Positions 22,151-32,500 of a stretch of 64,000 nucleotides of DNA are shown in pieces (within the stretch, counting starts at the first letter, position 1; every line of letters begins with the position of its first letter). The stretch comes from Dolomedes plantarius. Its lineage: Eukaryota > Arthropoda > Arachnida > Araneae > Dolomedidae. The stretch covers positions 187,139,281-187,203,280 of the forward strand of contig OU015496.1 in assembly GCA_907164885.2 (NCBI GenBank), in the 5' to 3' direction. The position numbers and the translations under genes are program-made. The notes beneath the pieces are model-generated. The model saw only the letters and a program-made list of their open reading frames with translations. It did no database searches and had not been told where the DNA came from.

Positions 22151-22319
22151 CAAGATAAAAAGAACTTTTTATATACCATGTTTTTAAATTTTCTGTTAAA
22201 TCATATAAACTTGACATTTCTATGTATTAATAAATACTTTTTTAAAAATTTTTGGATGAATTATCCCATCAACTTGAAAGATAATGAAGTTAATTGGAAG
22301 TTAACCTGCATTTAACTTT

Positions 22320-22546
22320 CCGTTCCCGTCCCGGCCGATAGATGGCTGCACCATTCTACAAAACAAAATTAGTTAAAAATGAATTCATATCTGCTTAAAG
22401 ATGGCTAAAAGAATGCATTGTCATCGTGTTCTGAGCTATTCCAAAAGTTTCAAATGTCTAGCTAGTCGGGAAGTTAGTTAAAAATCGATTGCAAGATTTG
22501 TACTGGACAAACACACAAACAAACAAACAAACAAGAAAGCTAGTTA
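22320..22546 (+). repeat. ACTAGC-type interspersed repeat, copy 2 (5' part missing)
   Basis: CCGATAGATGGCTGCACC aligns with the core of the copy at 18650. It ends in a (CAAA)n stretch before AGCTAGTTAATAAAA. Confidence 0.5.
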
Positions 22547-22608
22547 ATAAAAACATGGAAAAAATTAAATCATCCGTGATTCGCAATTCCGTAATGATTT
22601 AGATTTTA

Positions 22609-22683
22609 ATGAGTTTATTTGTGGCTACTAGTTTCGGGCCAACAGTTATGGCCCTAAGAAACCAGTAGCCACGAATAAAATTG
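22609..22683. repeat. Imperfect hairpin with ~30-bp arms
   Basis: GTGGCTACTAGTTTCGGGCC is followed by a 9-base loop and GGCCCTAAGAAACCAGTAGC with CAC. The pairing extends outward through TTTATT/AATAAA. Confidence 0.8.
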
Positions 22684-22689
22684 TTCAAC

Positions 22690-23810
22690 CTGGGGAACAT
22701 TAGAGGCGATTGTCTCGCCGATAAAATCACTAATGCGAGCGAGGATTAATCTGTTTGATTTTAGGTGCAATGGAAGAAAAGTCTAAAAAGCCCTCCCTCC
22801 CTATCACCAAAGCAAGGATGTGGAACAAAGACTTAAATAAACAAGTCAACGGGAAAGATAGAGATAAAAATTGATGAACGAGCGGGCGTTCATTTATTTT
22901 AGGGGTCAATTCCATTGGTCGAAAACTAGTTACTACCCCTGATAATTATTGTGTATTTACGAAGCTTTTATCTTCAACTCATTTGTTCTGCTTAAGGTAC
23001 CTCGCGAGTACCATTTTGAGACGAAAAAGAAAAGTTCATTTGAGTGTTGTTTTTCAGTCTCTTCAACCTGAAGATAGTGTCATTTATTTGTGAGTTCATT
23101 TCCTAGTGCTAATTTTTTTTTTTACAGTATTGATTTTTTATATGTAGTTGTGATTTTTTTAAAAACACGATATTTATGACCGAGTTTCAAAATAGATGAA
23201 ATTTCGCTTCCATATTTGAAACAATGTATTGAGCTTATGTAATGCATAATAACAAATTAGTTGATTGTTTTATTTTATCCATTGCTTTATCGTAGAGTTT
23301 TGCAGCTGAATTTGTGAGTAAAAATTCGGGTGTTTTTCGTAATATATATTTTGCATTAAGCTGATAATATTCGTAAATTTTCAATCGGTATATAAATTGT
23401 CTATAAGAAATAGGTTGCATTTTCTAAAATTTGAAAAACTTTTTTAGCTATGTTTTTTTTTCAACCAATATCTTTATAAATTACTTTTACTCCTCTTTTT
23501 TTAATAATTTTCTTTGCACATTACCTCTTACTTTCGTGATATCACGAGTTTCCATTAAAAAACATTTTTTTTTAGCTTACTGCTATATTATAAACTTTAG
23601 TTTATGTAGTACAGTATAAGTGTTGTACTATCTTCAGCTTGAATCTATATTACTGTGTTTTGTAGATGTTAATAATTTTATGGCGATCTAAGTACTATAA
23701 TAGGTTTAATTTACGGTAGTAAGTTTAATTATATTACTGTGTTTGTACACTTTAATAATTTTATATCGATTAGCGATCTAATTGAAAATAGTAATTTTTA
23801 TAGCTATCTA
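22690..23810. other. Intergenic, no recognised feature
   Basis: Very AT-rich, with no coding signal seen on either strand. Confidence 0.4.
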
Positions 23811-23814
23811 AGTG

Positions 23815-23858
23815 CATCACGCGACGCAATACATAGACATGTATTGCGTCGCATGATG
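23815..23858. repeat. 20-bp arm hairpin
   Basis: CATCACGCGACGCAATACAT, loop AGAC, then ATGTATTGCGTCGCATGATG: 19 of 20 positions pair. It lies 16 bases left of a hAT target site. Confidence 0.9.
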
Positions 23859-23881
23859 TGTTTTTTTAAAGCAGCAGTACT

Positions 23882-24348
23882 CATAGGTGTAGCGTCGGGG
23901 GGGGGGGGGGGCACGTACCCCCAACTTAACTTGAAATAAATTAAAATGTTAATAGAAGTTCAGTTAAAACCAGGACATCGTAGAAAACTCTTAAGAAAGC
24001 TGGGCTTTTTTCCCGCCTTTTCAAACTGTGAAACTGAACATTCCGATTATGTCTTTAGCCTTAACATAATTTTTAACAATGATATGATCCATAACAAAAA
24101 TTCGATGTTATATTTTTTTTCATTTTATTTATATTATATTTATTTTTCTCATTGAATAACTTTTGAATGCTACTCGACCATCAATTCTATTGTAATTCAA
24201 TTTCAAAAAATCATAATATTTCATATTTTAAGGACCGCCCGGTAGTCACTGCGCTGAGGAGGGCCCTAACTGAATTCGATTCGTGCTCCTCCCCCCCCCC
24301 CCCCCCACCCACAAAAAAAAAAAAGTTTAGAAGCACGCTATGCCTGTG
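23882..24348 (+). mobile_element. hAT-type MITE, family D (467 bp)
   Basis: The left end CATAGGTGTAGCGTC and the right end, inverted, CACAGGCATAGCGTGC are imperfect inverted termini. The flanks are GCAGTACT (23874-23881) and CTAGTACT (24349-24356), 6/8. A G-run and a C-run lie just inside each end. An inverted partial copy is at 35734-36153. Confidence 0.75.
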
Positions 24349-24349
24349 C

Positions 24350-25170
24350 TAGTACTTACATGTTACATCCATTCAACGGCACACACATATATGCACACAG
24401 AGAAAGAGCATCAAGAGAAAATCAAATCTCAACAAAGAAAACCCATAAGAAAGAACTTAGTCCCAAAGTCAAACACTTTGCATGACGTACGTGTTTACTG
24501 TATAGCCCCCCCCCCCCTTCTGCATGATTGTGTTAGTTAATATCTATTGTTGACACTGCTGTCCAGAATATATTGTGTATCCTTACTTTATATTACTTTT
24601 GGCTATGAAGAATAAAGACAAATTAAAAATACATTCTTGGAAGTCATGGGCGCAGGACTTCTAAGAGGGTGTTAGTGGGATACGTTTGTTTCAAAATGGA
24701 CAAAAAATGTACGTTTACAGTGATAACTTTCTTTTTTTTATATACAATTTTCTAAATTAAATATTGAACTAAAGTTAGATATGAAATTAAATTGTTCCTG
24801 GTGGTCAAATTCCCCGAAATTTTATAGATTATTAACCATGTGCCAAATTCATCTTATTTTTCTGTAACTCGTATTTATTATTGCACCCATACGGCTAGCT
24901 ATTCATGATCGATTAATAACACGAAATCCCCTCCGCGCTTGAGAATTGTTAAAATTTTTCAGAAGTTTTGTAGATTTCTTATGTAGTTTAGTTTTTGAAA
25001 AGGTTGGCAGTCAGTACCTAAAAGCCCTAAAATTTTGAATTGTATCAAAGCAATATGAATTTCTGTCATCTATTAACTCATTTTCATTCGTTTTTGCTTA
25101 AGTGTTACTAAATATTGTCTTCCGCATGCTATTGTTTACGCTCTCACAAAATTAGTATTGATCAAGAAAG
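24350..25170. other. Intergenic, no recognised feature
   Basis: Contains a C-run at about 24507; otherwise nothing I can name. Confidence 0.4.
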
Positions 25171-25173
25171 TTA

Positions 25174-25358
25174 GGGCCTGTTCACATAGGAGTCCGTTAG
25201 CAGAAGCGTTAAAGTATTGAAATATATTTAACCAATGACAAACCTCCAAACGATTAGCAACGAAATTTTTGACGCCTATGATTGGTTTATTTCCGTCTCA
25301 GCGCCATCTTTCCTTTTACGCTTGCTTCCCGCTACCGGACTCCTATGTGAACAGGCCC
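25174..25358. mobile_element. Harbinger-like MITE copy 3
   Basis: Ends in GGGCCTGTTCACATAGGAGT and its inverse, with TTA target duplication at 25171-25173 and 25359-25361. The arms are less symmetric than in the copy at 16280. It shares the internal ATGATTGGTTTATTT block. Confidence 0.87.
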
Positions 25359-25507
25359 TTAGAATGCGCGTACAGAGTTTAACAACTCTTTTCTGCTTTT
25401 CTAAGCATTGCTTGCATAATCATTACCTCTGAAAGTTGTTCTTAATTCTTAAAGAATCGGAACTTATTTTTCCCTTTTTTTTATTGCTTAAGAATTAAAA
25501 AATGGAT

Positions 25508-25570
25508 TTAAATTGTAGGTCCGGTCTATTTAACCCTTGTGTAATCCGTAGTGATGAAACAACCAACCGA
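25508..25570 (+). repeat. SINE family 1 fragment (3' part)
   Basis: TAGGTCCGGTCTATTTAACC followed by CTTGTGTAATCCGTAG and a CAACCAACC tail matches the family body and tail. The head is absent. Confidence 0.5.
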
Positions 25571-25919
25571 AACTGTGAGCCGACGTAACAGTCCTGTTAG
25601 ATAACTCCACAAGTTGGATTATACAGCCCATTGATAAATTGATTAAATTAAAAGGAAATTAACGATTGCCAGCCATTATAAAATTATAATGGTATTGCAT
25701 ATGATGGTCTTTAAAATTTCATCTCTAACGAAAGATTTTCCCTTTATAGTTGTCTATAGTCATCAGCGGGGGGTTTGGGTCTCGTGACCCAACTTTAGGC
25801 CTCCCAAACTTAATTTTTGATATTAACGATCCGATTTAATTAGCACAAAAATAAGTAAAGCAAGGTTTTGTTCATGAATGTTTTACTACCTTATCAACAT
25901 CCTAAACTCACTCCCAAAG

Positions 25920-26613
25920 TAGAGATGTGACATCGACAAAAAAAACATCGATGTTTTGAAACATCGATGTTTTAGAACATCCATTTTTTAAAACTGGTTT
26001 AGTAACCTCTAACATTAATGTTACTTCGGTTAGTCGTGGTGGGGGGGGGGGGGATTAATTTTACTCTCTGATTGGGCTGACACAAATGACCAAAACTTAG
26101 TTGCTAGAGTCAGTGCATATCACAGAATTTCCATGATACATTTCATTACTTTTACCAGAAAATTGAGGAAGAACTAATTTCTATAAAAATGATAGGATCA
26201 AAGCCATAAAAAAAATCCGTGATGTTTTCTAATTTCAATTGGCTGAATGTGAAAAAGTATTGTAATATTTATTTACAAGTTAGAGAATAATTTACTTGAA
26301 GGAGGCTTAAATAATTTAGTAAAAAAAAAAAATTGAAGTTATTTCATTTAACAAGTGTTTAAAACCCTCGTCTTCAGTAATTGAAATCAGTTGAGAATCT
26401 TTACAAATCATGTAAAGAATAGCTTGAGAAACTTTGCTGTGCATATCTCCATCAAATATTTTTTATTATGGGGCTTTTTCATTTTAAAAAAAAACATCGA
26501 GACAACATAAAACATCGAGCACAAAACATCGATGTTAAAAAATATCGGCTTCAATAAATCGATGTTTAGAACATCGATGTTTTGAAAACATAGACATCGA
26601 TGTCGCATCCCTA
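25920..26613 (-). mobile_element. hAT-type element, family A, inverted copy (694 bp)
   Basis: Flanked by a perfect 8-bp duplication, TCCCAAAG, at 25912-25919 and 26614-26621. Both ends share the TAGRGATGYGACATCGA terminus and the ACATCGATGT-rich subterminal arrays of the copy at 553-1393, in opposite orientation. The homologous G/C run is at about 26039-26053. The BED finger part is absent. Confidence 0.9.
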
Positions 26614-26624
26614 TCCCAAAGTAA

Positions 26625-27535
26625 TAGGGATGCAATGGAACACGTGTAATATGTTACTCAATATGAGAATTAAATGTGGTATTTTTATAATAAAACGTTT
26701 TTCAAGATAGATCTTATGTACGTTGACTGTAAATTGGATGAAAGCTAACATGTAAAGAAATAGTGTACGCCAGAACATATTTCTTTCATAAAAGGGTCCT
26801 CGGTTTGTCTGAGCTTCGAAACCTCTGCTCTGGTTATCTAGGTTATTTGTCCCGCGACCTATTTGGGGTTTTCATTGATGCATGCATGTGTATCCCACCC
26901 CCGCGCGCTTTGAAAAACGCTTTAAGAAAATAAATAAATTAACGAATGCGTTTCTGGTGTTTTAGCACTCGGCGATGATCTTAATGATACCTTAATATAT
27001 CTATCTGGTTTGTGACCTTAATGAGCCATCTGTTGAGTCATAGTTCTCGGTGGTAGTCTCTTAGGTTAAAAGACAGACATATTTCGGTGTTGCTTGTGAT
27101 CTATCTTTACATTTTACCCATGTGAGTATCTTGTGCATTACAACCAAAGAGTCGCGACGTTAATCTGTCTTTTTTGACAATCAGATATCTAATTTCTATG
27201 CACTTATCGTTTGGAAATTTTCGGGTAATAAGACGTCAGGACGATGGTTTGCAATTTCTACTGCATTGCATCGACTCTCCGATCTAAACCTTGTCTGGAG
27301 AAAAAGGGTGCATTAGGCATAATACTGCCCACTATGAACTTATTTCCTGCTTGTGGATGGGTGGTTTAAGGTAATAAAAGGATACTAGTTGATACCCGTC
27401 AAAACATGACGGCTAGATAGTAAATAAATGTATACTGATACAGAAATTATACCCACCACATCATTGCCAAATGTTGAAAATCATAATAATGCGCAAAAAC
27501 AAATTAATCTGTTTAAGCGGACGCGTGCTTAGTGA
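26625..27535. other. Intergenic, no recognised feature
   Basis: No coding signal or transposon termini seen. Confidence 0.4.
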
Positions 27536-27539
27536 GTAT

Positions 27540-27821
27540 CTAAAGCCAGATTTAAAAATGTCACTGAGCATGCGCAGAAAGCAATTTTTTTTATTGTAAA
27601 TTATCGCTCATTAAACAGCGCGAAATAATATATTTCACAAACATAATTATAAAAATAAAAATGGCAGAGAGAGATCTAGAGAGACTCCTCGGAAGAAACG
27701 TGTTTATCATTAAAACGTGTCACTGAGCATGCGCAGAAACAGTGAATTTCTAAAGACAGATTTATACATGCCTTTGAGCATGCGCAGAAATCAATTTTTA
27801 ATTGTAAATTATCGCTAATTA
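27540..27821 (+). repeat. Diverged ~70-bp duplication with three GAGCATGCGCAGAAA motifs
   Basis: Segments 27540-27614 and 27750-27821 share AAAG-CAGATTTA, TGAGCATGCGCAGAAA and TTGTAAATTATCGCT. A third GAGCATGCGCAGAAA stands alone at 27725-27739. The motif is at 27566, 27725 and 27776. Confidence 0.8.
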
Positions 27822-28203
27822 ATAGAAATTGCGGTTACAAAAACCAAATTTGACAAATCTACAGGTTACAATCTTTCGTTTAAGACTAATGTGAAATAAA
27901 TTGATGCAGTAGTTTTCTCTCACGGACTGCCCAAAAAGTCGGCTTAGCAACTTAAATATACCGCAAAAATTTTAGAATAATCTATATCATTTTAAAGAAA
28001 GCACTAGTGATGCACAATTTTCATTAAACTGTAGATAAACGGTTGGAAAAAATATCTTCTGGTAAGCGAAAATGTATTGTGATGTATAAGTCACCTTATT
28101 AAATTAACATAACGGTATCTGGAACGTTAGATCCCGCGATATGCTATAAACAGTGAATATCTTAAGGCAGCCAAACTTTACTTTAGCTTTTAATATTGTA
28201 GAC

Positions 28204-29239
28204 CAGGGTTCGGCAACCTTTTTTACTAGTAGGGCATATTTCAGAAATGCGGGAGTTCGGCTGGCATCGCAGGTTGAAGAGGAGGGGGAGGGTAATATTT
28301 AACCATTAATGCGACATAAATTTTTAGTACATAAATTCAAATTTCAATTTAATCAAAACAATTGTAAAATTGATACCATCTTTATAAATTTCTCTGAATA
28401 TTTCATATTTTTATCGTTGCCATTTTTACCTCTGTTGTTCGTTATGTCTGCTTGTTATTTTATTCACCGTTTTTATCGTTGCACTTTTATCGTTCATTTA
28501 TCTTAATGCATTTTGGTTTTAAAATGCTGACATATATTTTTTCGAGTTTTACCATGTGTTTGGCGCAGCATGTACTCTCTGGACCTTGTGCCATCAAACC
28601 CCCAACCAACCATTCATATTTTGACTGTTTTTATCCCTATTTCATGTGTATATGTTTTTATCATCGGTTTTAGTTTATAGTCTGAAAATGCTCACTTATA
28701 TATACGCTTTTTTGGGTTTTACCACGTGTTTGGCGCAGCATGTCCTCTCTGGACCTTGCGCCATTAAAATCCAACCAACCAACCAATAAAATTGATAATT
28801 TATGCGATATTTGACATTGCAAATCTGCGGTCAACTCTTTGTAATGTGGCACATAATTCCCAATTCTCAGGCATTTGTCCAAACGAGTGTCAGTGAGGCT
28901 TGATCGATACTTTGATTTTAAGTATTTCATACTGGAAAATAAAGATTCACAAGCATATGTTGCCGCGCAAAGTGAGTCCAATTTCAGAGCAGGAAAAAGA
29001 AGCTTACTCACAGCGAGGGGAGAGAGACGCTGTCTTCGAGGGCCGCTCAAAGACAACGTCGAAAACTGACTAGAGCAGGCTGGTCAGTTTTTGATTTTTA
29101 CGGTTTTACAATTTTTAAATTTTTTACTAAAATTGTTTATTACAACTACAAGTATTTGTTGTTCAAATATCTAAAATTTGGATATTTCAACGGCGGGCTC
29201 TTTAAAATTGTTTTGCGGGCACTGCGTTGCCGACCCCTG
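28204..29239 (-). mobile_element. hAT-type element, family E (1,036 bp), with transposase remnant
   Basis: The termini are CAGGGTTCGGCAACCTTTTT and, inverted from the right, CAGGGGTCGGCAACGCAGTG. The target duplication TTGTAGAC is perfect at 28196-28203 and 29240-29247. It contains an internal direct duplication (units from about 28521 and 28685) and the C-terminal part of a transposase on the minus strand. Confidence 0.92.
28790..29056 (-). pseudogene. hAT transposase C-terminal dimerisation domain, fragment
   Basis: Read on the minus strand: PALKLDSLCAATYACESLFS followed by SMKYLKSKYRSSLTDTRLDK and CLRIG. The motif CESLFSSMKYLKSKYRSSLTD is the hallmark of the hAT C-terminal dimerisation domain. 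The N-terminal DNA-binding and catalytic parts are missing. The tail after about residue 85 is not conserved. Confidence 0.85.
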
Positions 29240-29249
29240 TTGTAGACCG

Positions 29250-29995
29250 TACTTCATGCGCAAAAGAGTGAAGCGATACTCCGCGATTTACCGCAGTAAA
29301 TTTTATAAATTTAAGTTATTGGGTACTTGAATTACATTAGTATTATAGAAGCAATAACTTAGTGGGAAAAAAAAGTTTACGTACGCAATACACAATGGAG
29401 ATCATGCACATTATTTAGGCACCCGTAAAATTATTGGAAGTTTTCAAACCTGACTTATGCACAGTGCAATACAGCACGTGTTTTAAATATCGATAAATTT
29501 AGTACAACGGTAGACTGTAAAACAAGAAAAAGAATTCCTATTTAAACTATTAATTACAAATTTACGGATAACCAAATTTGCAAAAGTTAAGGTTCGATAT
29601 TGTGTGAATTTAAAAGGCTCGATAAGAATTCCTCATACTTGAATCATACTCTATGAAAAATAGCTTTAAATCTAACAAAGCGTTCAAAAGTTTTTAAAGC
29701 CTTTTTAAGGCAGACTATTTTTGCGAAAAATTTAGTTAAAAATAGAGCAATGTTTAAAAAGAAAAGGTTTGTCTTCTAATTTGTTTACTTTTTAAAATTC
29801 ATTGCTGCTACATATCCATGTAGCCGAAAGCGCCCTCTGCACTTCCAAAAACTTGCCTTGTCGTTTGGTTGTTCTAAAATAAGCTTCGAAGTGACTAAAA
29901 TTAAAATGAAATTTTAAATGAGGTAGGAAAACAGAGAGCTTCCAAATAACTACTTCCCTATTTAACATCCACTTCTAGGTAGAAATTTTCCCACC
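29250..29995. other. Intergenic, no recognised feature
   Basis: AT-rich with no coding signal seen. Confidence 0.4.
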
Positions 29996-30000
29996 CCTAA

Positions 30001-30178
30001 GGGCCTGTTCACATAGGAGTCCGGTAGCGGAGCGTTAAAGGAAAGATGACGTTGAGACGAAAATAAACCAATCATAGGCGTTAAAAATTTCGTTGCTAAT
30101 CGTTTGGAGGTTTGTCATTGGTTAAATATATTTCAATACTTTCACGCTCCGCTACCGGACTCCTATGTGAGCAGGCCC
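30001..30178. mobile_element. Harbinger-like MITE copy 4
   Basis: Has the family terminus at both ends (right end has one change, GTGAGCAGGCCC). The left flank is TAA (29998-30000) but the right flank is TTA (30179-30181), so the duplication does not match. Copy 5 lies 156 bp to the right with the complementary mismatch. Confidence 0.87.
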
Positions 30179-30334
30179 TTAGTCTCATTGAGCGCCACAG
30201 ATTTGCCCAAAATTAAAGTTTGCTTATTCGCCGAAGAAGGTTAATCTCAAAACTTCGGGAATGTTTAAAATGAAACAATTGTATACAGTTGCGAATTTTG
30301 GTTGAAAATGGCTGTTTGAAGTAAGGTGGTATTA

Positions 30335-30502
30335 GGGCCTATTCACACAGGAGTCCGGAAGCGTAATAGGAAATATGGCGCTGAGACGGAAATAAACCAA
30401 TCACAGGCCTTAACAATTTCGTTGCTAATCGTTTGGAGGTTTGTCATTGGTTAAATATATTTCAGTACTTTAACGCTACCGGACTCCTATGTGAACAGGC
30501 CC
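30335..30502. mobile_element. Harbinger-like MITE copy 5
   Basis: Left end GGGCCTATTCACACAGGAGT, right end TCCTATGTGAACAGGCCC. The left flank is TTA (30332-30334) and the right flank TAA (30503-30505). Same internal orientation as copy 4. Confidence 0.87.
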
Positions 30503-30746
30503 TAACCCTTATATACCAACACATTTGATGCATAGCACTTAAATCAGTCACAATATGTTAGACCAGGTCTGCACAACTCGGAATGGGATGATAGCCGCAT
30601 TAATTTATGGAAAGCTGCTGCGGAGGTCTGCAAGAAAATGGGATGGATTGAAAAGCCAAAAACATTTTACCAAACAAAAAAATAAATTACTAATTATTTT
30701 AAAAATTACAATAAATATTAATATTCCTTTCTTTTATATTTCTTTC

Positions 30747-30780
30747 GTAATATTATAAATCTAAAATTAATATTCCGAGT
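30747..30780 (-). repeat. Inverted relic of the 83-bp tandem repeat
   Basis: ATAATATTATAAATCTAAAA and TTAATATTCCG is the reverse complement of the unit junction in the array at 14915-15258. Confidence 0.75.
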
Positions 30781-30810
30781 TTTTTAGATTTATAATATAA
30801 TACATCTTCA

Positions 30811-31395
30811 CAAAAGGGGGTGTCCATTAATTACATGAGGCGATTTTGGCGATTTTTCGACCCCCTCCCCCCCTGGTGAGATTTGGCTCGACCCCCCCGC
30901 CCCCTAATCTCACGTGCGATTTTTCAAAATGCATATTTTTAGTGTAAATATGTTAATCTGTGCTTGATTGCGTTGGATTTATTTTTAAAAAAACATAATT
31001 TGCTTAATTCTTTTTATTTAAGACTAGTTAAGACTAGTATTTAAGACTACTAAGAACGTAGTCTAGAATCACAGTGAGAAAATCGAACAATAAAATACTT
31101 AAATAGGAACTACTAAAATTCGTAAAAGAATATTCATTCTAATTCAGTCCACGGGGACTCATGTGTGGTCTCAAGAGTGACTACTGGAACTATTGTGTAG
31201 GATTTGGCCATAGTTTAGTGTAGAAACATGTTTTACTTAATATAACCCAGCTTTCTCACAATTTTACACTGTTTCTTGCGGAAAAAAAATTACGTGATAT
31301 TTGCCGAGAACCCCCCCCCCCCTCTTCCCCACGTGAGACTGGGTGAGATTCGGCTCCCCCCCCTAAAAGCCTCACGTAATTAATGGACGCCCCCC
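30811..31395. mobile_element. MITE-like element with GGGGTGTCCATTAATTAC ends
   Basis: Left GGGGGTGTCCATTAATTACA and, inverted from the right, GGGGCGTCCATTAATTACGT, both followed inward by TGAGGC. The exact borders and target duplication are unclear. Internal C-runs are at about 30880 and 31311. Confidence 0.7.
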
Positions 31396-31399
31396 AAAG

Positions 31400-32150
31400 G
31401 CTTCGTGGGCCACAGAACGAGTACTGGCGGGCCAGGCCGTATGTTGAACAGGCCTGTGTGTTAGACACGTCACTATCTTCCTTACATTAATCGTTATTCG
31501 GGTTGTTTCAAGATCAAACTGCATGGGTGAGCAACCGACACCTACCCGCCTCCCCTTCCTCTGGAAATAGAGGTTTGTTGTACATCCGTGCCCATTCTCT
31601 CGTCGACAAGCTTCTCTCCTTTGCACACAATCGGAGATGGCAGTAAATCTACCCCCTCCAGCACGTGTTTCGTGACTCGGGTGTTGTTCTAGGATTCCCT
31701 TTTCCGCTCTGCGGTGTCGAATGTGCCAGGCACGGAAGTCCATGGACTTTGTTGACAAGATTGGTCGATGAAAATTCATGAACAAGTCGCAAGTTTTTAC
31801 TCTTACTTACTCTCTCTCTCTCTCTCTGTCTGAAGTTTCTTTGATGACGGTCCTGGGCAGATCGCGGCTTAGGACGACATAGCCGAAGAGTCCTCCGTTT
31901 TTCCGATAAAGGAAGTATTGATAGAATTTGTTTATTCCGTCTCGTGTAAGATCGCGTCAGAACTCTCATGAAAAAGTTGTGCATAGTTAAATGAGTAAAT
32001 CGTCCAATATGTTGCCATGCGAAGTTGTTACACCACACAGCGTGGATTAAGAATTCACGTATGGAATTCGAATTCAGCGTTGTTGTCGGTTGCGTGACCG
32101 GATTATGACTTTCCGGTGGAGATGTCAGGCTTATTTCTGGTCTGTACGAT
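31400..32150. other. Less AT-rich stretch upstream of the candidate promoter
   Basis: More balanced in base composition and richer in CpG than its surroundings, with a (CT)n tract at 31810-31829. Long minus-strand open frames exist but resemble nothing known. It could be promoter-proximal DNA of the Coracle homologue. Confidence 0.3.
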
Positions 32151-32156
32151 TGTGAT

Positions 32157-32239
32157 TATATATAGGAAACACGATTTTCAGGGGAGGGGCTACGTCCCCC
32201 CCCCCCCGTCTCTCTGCGTTCGTGGTGGTGGTTGTTGAG
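32157..32239 (+). promoter_or_regulatory. Candidate promoter and non-coding first exon of the Coracle homologue
   Basis: TATATATA at 32157-32164 is followed about 30 bases on by a C-run and a GT-rich segment ending GTTGTTGAG|GTGAGT, with a strong donor at 32240. Exon 1 of the gene has an acceptor directly before its ATG exon, so an upstream non-coding exon must exist, and this is a plausible place. The spacing would give an intron of about 4.7 kb. No transcript evidence is available. Confidence 0.25.
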
Positions 32240-32394
32240 GTGAGTGTGTGTATGTGCGCTCGGGTGTTTTATTTATTTTAGTAGTTTGTAGCACACCAAC
32301 CAGTGGGACGTGAAGACTTTAAAATGCCTATGTGCTTTAAAAGTGTAAGGGTTATCATCATAGTTAACCCAGTCAGTCTCAGTTACATGAGAAT

Positions 32395-32500
32395 GAATCT
32401 TATTGGCTTTTCGGCCATCATCTGACCCAACAGCTACGATCCTAACCATCAGTACCAGACTCTGTAGGTTAGATTCCTGGGGTTGGCAGTTCGGAATCTT
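32395..32500 (+). repeat. Diverged SINE family 1 copy
   Basis: CAGTACCAGACTCTGTAGGT, TAGATTCCTGGGG and GCAGTTCGGAATC align in order with the B-box region and body of the copy at 3985. The head is barely recognisable. Confidence 0.4.

Noticed and set aside
22621..22674. Hammerhead ribozyme
   Set aside because: The GGGCC/GGCCC stem and GAAAC look suggestive, but the essential CTGATGA core is absent on both strands.
31372..32038. Minus-strand open frames of 137 and 129 codons
   Set aside because: They overlap each other in different frames, match no family I know, and run through a CT simple repeat. No splice or start context supports them.
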